Shown here piece after piece: positions 41,387 to 45,415 of a stretch of 45,415 nt of DNA. Within the stretch, counting starts at the first letter, position 1, and each line of letters begins with the position of its first letter. The position numbers were made by a program, and so were the translations under genes. This DNA comes from Porphyra umbilicalis (taxonomy: Eukaryota > Rhodophyta > Bangiophyceae > Bangiales > Bangiaceae), in assembly GCA_002049455.2 (NCBI GenBank), contig KV919222.1, forward strand, positions 1 through 45,415. Reading direction: 5' to 3'. The notes under the pieces were generated by a model. That model was not told the origin of the DNA and did no database searches. It was given only the letters and a program-made list of their open reading frames with translations.

Positions 41387-41860
41387 GCCGTCGCCGTGGG
41401 TCTGCGTGTCCGCACCCGCGCGCCACGGTCACTTGCCGCCCAGGCGACGGCCGCCGCGGCCGACCAGCCACCCTGGAGCCACTTTGCATGACACACACGG
41501 CGATGACCCAACCCCTGGGTCGGTTTCCTGGACGGTTGGCTCCCGCGGGGGGGGTGGCGGCGGCGGCAGTGGCGGCGGCGGCAGCGGCGGCCGCCGCCGC
41601 GGGCACGCGCGTGGCCGCCGTCGCCGCGGGTCTGCGTATCCGCACCCGCGCGTCACGGTAGCTTGCCGCCCAGGCGACGGCCGCCGCGGCCGACCAGAGA
41701 CCCTAGAGCCACTTTGCATGATACACACGGCGATGACCCAACCCCTGGGTCGGTTTCCTGGACGGTTGGCTCCCGCCGGGGGGGTGGCGGCGGCGGCGGC
41801 GGCAACGGCGGCAGCGGCGGCCGCCGCCGCGGGCACGCGCGTGGCACAACGCCGCGGCGC
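41387..41860. repeat. Two tandem copies of a 230-bp unit
   Basis: TCTGCGTGTCCGCACCCGCG at 41401 and TCTGCGTATCCGCACCCGCG at 41631 mark the unit start. Both contain GCCACTTTGCATGA, ACACACGGCGATGACCCAAC, CCTGGACGGTTGGCTCCCGC and a GGC tract. A few substitutions separate the copies. Lies between the two divergent secreted-protein genes. Confidence 0.92.
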
Positions 41861-42677
41861 GCACGTTTGCATCCGTGGCGCGCCGCCGAGCGAGCCGCGC
41901 GCCGTGAAGGGGCAACCCCCCCTCGCACACGAGGGGGGGGATGCCCGCGCTCGCGACGTGGCGTCCGCCACCCTCCACAACGGGCGCCGCCGCGGCGGCG
42001 GGATGCCGGCAACCGTTTTCCGGCGGGCACCCCGTTGATGCCGGCGGCATAGTGGGAGGCATAGCACACGTAGGTTGGCAACGGTCGCGCGTGGGGTGCG
42101 GGGGAGCGGGGGGCGTGCTGGCGGCGTGACCGTCGCCGCGTGGGACCGTGGGTGCGGCACCGCCGCTGCGACGCACCCTCCACGGGTCTGGCGGCGGCGC
42201 TCGGGCGCCGCCGCGCCGCCTTGCCACCCGACCGGCGGGCGGGCGGGGGTCCCTCCCAAAATCCCAGGCGGCCGCGGTGGGGTGTCCACGCCGGTCGCGC
42301 GACGACCGCACGTGATGGCTCCGGAGATGCATTCTCCGGCCTAGGGACCGTCGTGAATCGTCTGGTTTGCATGTCGTGTGGGTCTATGGGGCATGGTGTG
42401 GGGGCATCATCGTGCGGTGGGGTGGGTCACCCACGATGGCGCCGCGTCGGCAAGCCCGATCGACAAGCAGGGAGCGGACAAAGCGCTTGATGATCCGGGG
42501 TCGGATCCTGGCTTCACGCACGTGTGTCACGAGACCGAGATTGACAAAGCATGCCATGTCTGTACTGCGGGGTAATTCCAAGGCAACTAGATCAACTTCT
42601 GTTGGAAAGAAGCCAGACTCTGCGGAAGCAACGCACTTTGCGCTGCTGCCCAGTGAAACGGCAGCGGCATCATGCCG
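41861..42677. other. Intergenic, no gene recognised
   Basis: GC-rich to about 42330, then balanced. Short frames near 42370-42710 have mixed composition but no domain. Part of the 2.57-kb spacer between the divergent paralogues. Confidence 0.4.
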
Positions 42678-42742
42678 CAGTAAAGACCTTCCAGCCATCC
42701 CAGGATCATGATGATCCTGGGATGGCTGGAAGGTCTTTACTG
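42678..42742. repeat. 65-bp near-perfect palindrome (32-bp arms, 1-nt centre)
   Basis: The arm CAGTAAAGACCTTCCAGCCA + 12 at 42678-42709 is followed by one G and its exact reverse complement at 42711-42742. Homology stops abruptly at both ends. Could be a hairpin-forming element, a small-RNA precursor, an inverted duplication from template switching, or an assembly fold-back. Confidence 0.95.
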
Positions 42743-43497
42743 ACCGAGAGCCTGCCCTGACTCTACGGTGCGTCGCTGCCGCCACCGCCGCCGCGACCGG
42801 TGGCGGCGGTGCACCGCCGCCCCCGCCTTCCATCGCCCTCAATCTCCTTCCCGTCCCCCCCCCCGCCCCCGCGACCGGCGGTGCACGGCCCTCAAGCCCC
42901 GGCGCGTCAGCCCCAAGCGCGGGGATGCAAACGCGCGCCGCCCCGGTGCCGCGCCGCCGCCGCCGGCGCCCCCCTGCCGCGCCGCCGCCGCCGCCGCCGC
43001 GGTGGCGGGCACCCCGACCGCCGCCGCGGGCGGGCGGCCGTTGGAAGCGGCGATGCACGGCCAAACGGCCCCGGGAGGGGGGGCGCTGGGCGGTCGCGGT
43101 CTGCCCGCCACCGTGGCGCCCGCTGACGCGGCCGTCGAGGTGGCGCCCGCAGACGCGGCCGCCGCGGTGGCGCCCGCCGCCCCCGCCATTGGCGCTCGGC
43201 ACGCGCCACGTAGCGGCACGTACGGGTGGCCGCCGCAGCGGCGGGGGGTGGCGCGGGGGCGGCGACGGTGCGGTCACCAACGGCCGGGTCGGCCGCCGTC
43301 TACCCACATAAAGGCGGCACGTTTCGGCGGCGACCTTGGCATTTCTGTTTCGGCCCAACACCGCAGCCTCACCCACCACCACTGCCACCTCTTCCCACAC
43401 ACGCGCGCGCGTCACGACACCGTCTACCCACCTCACGCACCGGCACGTCAAGCACTGGCCAGTCCCCTGCTTTGCTTCTCCCCCCACCGTCGTCACC
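42743..43497 (+). promoter_or_regulatory. 5' flank of the poly-Asn gene with TATA-like box
   Basis: GC-rich to 43270. ACATAAAGG at 43306-43314 is a TATA-like box about 190 nt before the ATG. The leader from there is rich in CAC/CCACC words, as is the leader of the paralogue. No other gene is recognised. Confidence 0.35.
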
Positions 43498-44124
43498 ATG
43501 GTGCGCCCGACTTCTGCCGTGCTCGCGACCATGACTGTTGCGGTGGCGGCGACGCTCGCCGCCCAGACAGACGCGTCGGTGCTGCCGACGCCGGCCGGCG
43601 GGGTGGCGACCGCCGACGGGTCTGCAGCCGCGGGCATGGCGCACCCGCTGGTGCGACAGGACTTTGGCAGCGACGACGACGACGACAGCGACGACGATAA
43701 CAACAACAACAACAACAACAATAACAACAACAACAACAACAACAACAACAACGATGACAGTGACGATGACGGCGGCGGCGGCTTCTCCTTCTTTGAGGGC
43801 TTCCAGGCGCCCCGCAGGAGCACGTGCACACAGTACACCAAGTGCGGCAAGACGACCAACACCAAGTACGTCAAAAAGTCCTTCCCGTACTCGTGCTTTA
43901 AGAAGGGCGACGACGAGGCGGACGATTGCGTCAAGACGGCGGCCAGCTACGTGGAGGAGGGGGAGCTCAAGAGGTGGTACAAGTGCACGTGCTTTATCGG
44001 CGGCAAAGTGACGGCCACCTTTGACAAGCAGTGCGCCAAGCAGGTCCCCTGCACCTTCAACACGGAGGAGGGCGACAGCGACGACGACGATGGCAACGAT
44101 GCCGACGGCGAGGAGGGGGACTAA
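43498..44124 (+). CDS. Secreted 8-cysteine protein with a poly-Asn tract (paralogue)
   Basis: 208 residues, intronless, ATG in CACCATGG. Same plan as the minus-strand gene at 40313: signal peptide (M-V-R-P-T-S-A-V), linker, low-complexity tract, 8-Cys domain, acidic tail. The 8-Cys domain is nearly identical, with shared words S-F-P-Y-S-C-F-K-K, D-D-C-V-K-T-A-A-S-Y-V-E-E-G-E-L-K and W-Y-K-C-T-C-F-I-G-G-K-V-T-A. The difference is in the spacer: about 18 Asn coded by AAC/AAT, flanked by short Asp runs, where the paralogue has Asp (GAC/GAT). The acidic tail is also shorter. Recent duplication with divergence of the microsatellite-coded spacer. Function unknown. Confidence 0.85.
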   Translation: MVRPTSAVLATMTVAVAATLAAQTDASVLPTPAGGVATADGSAAAGMAHPLVRQDFGSDDDDDSDDDNNNNNNNNNNNNNNNNNNDDSDDDGGGGFSFFEGFQAPRRSTCTQYTKCGKTTNTKYVKKSFPYSCFKKGDDEADDCVKTAASYVEEGELKRWYKCTCFIGGKVTATFDKQCAKQVPCTFNTEEGDSDDDDGNDADGEEGD

Positions 44125-44683
44125 ATTTAGACGGTGGGCTCTGTGGGTGGTGCTCCGCGTCGGGCGCGTTGCGCGCGTCGGCGCAAACAGCGACGCTTGA
44201 ACAGTCAACTCTTTCGACGGTGTGCCCCCTTTTTTTTTTTTTTTTTTTTTTTTGTTCGTTTACGGTCTGCGCGACACCCCGACGCCCGCCGCCGTCCACG
44301 TTGCAACGGGCCGGCCGCTCGGCGGCGCGCCCGCGGTGCGACGGCGTCGGCCACCCGACGGGCGGCGGCGGCGGCGGCCGCAGCGGCGGCGGGTGGCGAC
44401 GGGTGGCGGCGGGGGGGCCCCCACCCGCCCGCCCCGCCCGCCCCCTGCCGCCGCGCGGCGGCGGCGGCGGTGCGGCGGTGCGGCGCGGTGCGCGGGGCGG
44501 CGCCGCCGCTGGTGCCGCGTGCCGCCGCCGCCGCGTCGCGCGCGCCGGCCGCCAGTGGACGGTGAGCGGCGCACGACGCGCCGCGCGCGCCGCGCCACCG
44601 CCCCGCCGTCGCGCGGGGCGGTGTGGGGGGGGGGGGCAGGGACCACCCCGTCGACGCCCGCCCGACGGCGGCGGCGGCCGCGA

Positions 44684-44731
<48 letters not shown>

Positions 44732-45221
44732 GGCGGGTGGTTGGCGCCGCCGCCGACCGCCCCGCTGCCCGCACCGCCGCCGCGGGTGCGGCGGGTGCGG
44801 GCACCCGCGCGGCGCCGAGGCGCAGACGCGGGCGGCCGCCCTGCGCCCGTGGAGCGGCGTGCACGCGCGGGCGACGGTTACGGGCGGCGGCAGCGACGCA
44901 CACGGCGGGGTCAAACGGTCGGTTGTCCTCTGCGGCGGCCCGCGTCGCGGGGCGCCGCCCGGCAAAAATACCACTACATGTGCCGGGGGCACCGCCCGGC
45001 AAAGAAAAATCCACGCCATGCGCCGGGGGCGGCCCCCAAAAGGGCAGCGCGGGGCGCGTGGCCGCGCCACTGGGAAGTGGGACCCCCTCGCCGGCCCGCA
45101 CCAGAAAAACCCACAAGAACAAAAAAGAGGCGTGCGGGGGCGACGAGCGGCACACCCGGCCGAGGCCAGCCAGCCGGCCCCGCACACCCCCCCCTCCCCC
45201 CCCCCCCCCCTCTCCCCCGAC
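44125..45221. other. Intergenic, GC-saturated with a 23-T run
   Basis: A homopolymer of T near 44231-44253 lies about 105 nt after the stop of the poly-Asn gene. The rest is GGC/GCC low complexity with long open frames of no evident meaning (GGC run 44684-44730). The last 300 bp should include the 3' UTR of the monodehydroascorbate reductase gene. Confidence 0.5.
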
Positions 45222-45415
45222 CTAGGCGCACGCGGCGAGCAGCTCCGCCGCCGTTGTGGCGGCCTCGAGTTTGGCCACCTCCACCGCCGGACACGTGCGC
45301 GCAATGGACACCATGGTCGCCGTGTCGGCGTCCCCCCCCCCCTCCAGAAACACGCCCACGGCCTTGCCGCCGTCGACCCACACGCTGGCGAGCCCCCCCT
45401 CCAAGTCCCCACCGT
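45222..45415 (-). CDS. Monodehydroascorbate reductase, C-terminal end only
   Basis: The gene runs in from the right edge; 63 codons and the TAG are visible. The sequence reads W-V-D-G-G-K-A-V-G-V-F-L-E-G-G, then a helix with A-R-T-C-P-A-V-E and an Ala-rich end. It fits the C-terminal segment of plant-type monodehydroascorbate reductase, a FAD- and NAD(P)H-dependent enzyme that regenerates ascorbate from its radical. In the plant enzymes this segment follows the last beta strand of the interface domain. FAD and NAD(P)H motifs lie outside the window, so the call depends on one short match. Confidence 0.6.
   Translation of the reverse strand, partial: GGDLEGGLASVWVDGGKAVGVFLEGGGDADTATMVSIARTCPAVEVAKLEAATTAAELLAACA

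Noticed and set aside
42367..42711. Short frame with balanced composition left of the palindrome
   Set aside because: It runs into the palindrome arm, has no domain, and an equally good frame exists on the opposite strand.

Overview
The window is nuclear DNA of a eukaryote. It carries a spliced importin-alpha gene, a histone H3 gene, an EH-domain endocytic protein, a PiT-family phosphate transporter and a PIF/Harbinger DNA transposon. Base composition is extremely GC-rich, with long GGC/GCC microsatellites and G or C homopolymers. Introns are few (0-2 per gene, 200-510 nt) and have GTACGT or GTATGT donors and CAG acceptors. A partial plant-type monodehydroascorbate reductase at the right edge and an N-terminally extended phosphate transporter suggest a phototroph. 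A bangiophycean red alga (Porphyra/Pyropia type) fits this combination best; that is an inference from gene style, not proof.

Left third (about 2.6-17 kb). Two convergent genes typical of a PIF/Harbinger element lie here: a Myb/SANT-like DNA-binding protein (5.0-6.65 kb, +) and a DDE transposase (15.9-14.3 kb, -). About 80 bp just downstream of each stop codon is the same sequence in inverted orientation. Between these two flanks lie a 162-bp minisatellite, a roughly 109-bp G-run minisatellite, a divergent histone H3 gene, a degenerate roughly 164-bp repeat and a 1.1-kb GGC array. Small hairpins with AATGGGG/CCCCATT arms occur near both outer sides of the block.

Middle (17-31 kb). The EH-domain protein (+) and importin alpha (-) converge. 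They are followed by a 190-bp direct repeat, a serine/proline-rich protein of unknown function (-), a 628-bp TIR element with a TA target site, and a YghU-type glutathione transferase (-).

Right third (31-45.4 kb). An ApaG-domain protein (+) and an armadillo-like repeat protein (-) converge; both change reading frame at G/C homopolymers. Then come the PiT phosphate transporter (-, three exons), a divergent pair of secreted, 8-cysteine, acidic-tract paralogues (one carrying Asp tracts, the other an Asn tract) separated by a near-perfect palindrome and a 230-bp duplication, and the 3' end of monodehydroascorbate reductase (-).

Most remarkable are (1) the H3 variant in which both ARKS motifs (K9 and K27) have become ARR and K79 is lost, sitting between the two transposon genes; (2) the secreted acidic/asparagine paralogue pair, a family I do not recognise; and (3) the matching inverted 3' flanks of the two transposon genes. 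Because all six frames stay open across the GC-rich repeats, long open frames are not evidence of genes here. I relied on domain recognition, splice signals and amino-acid composition.
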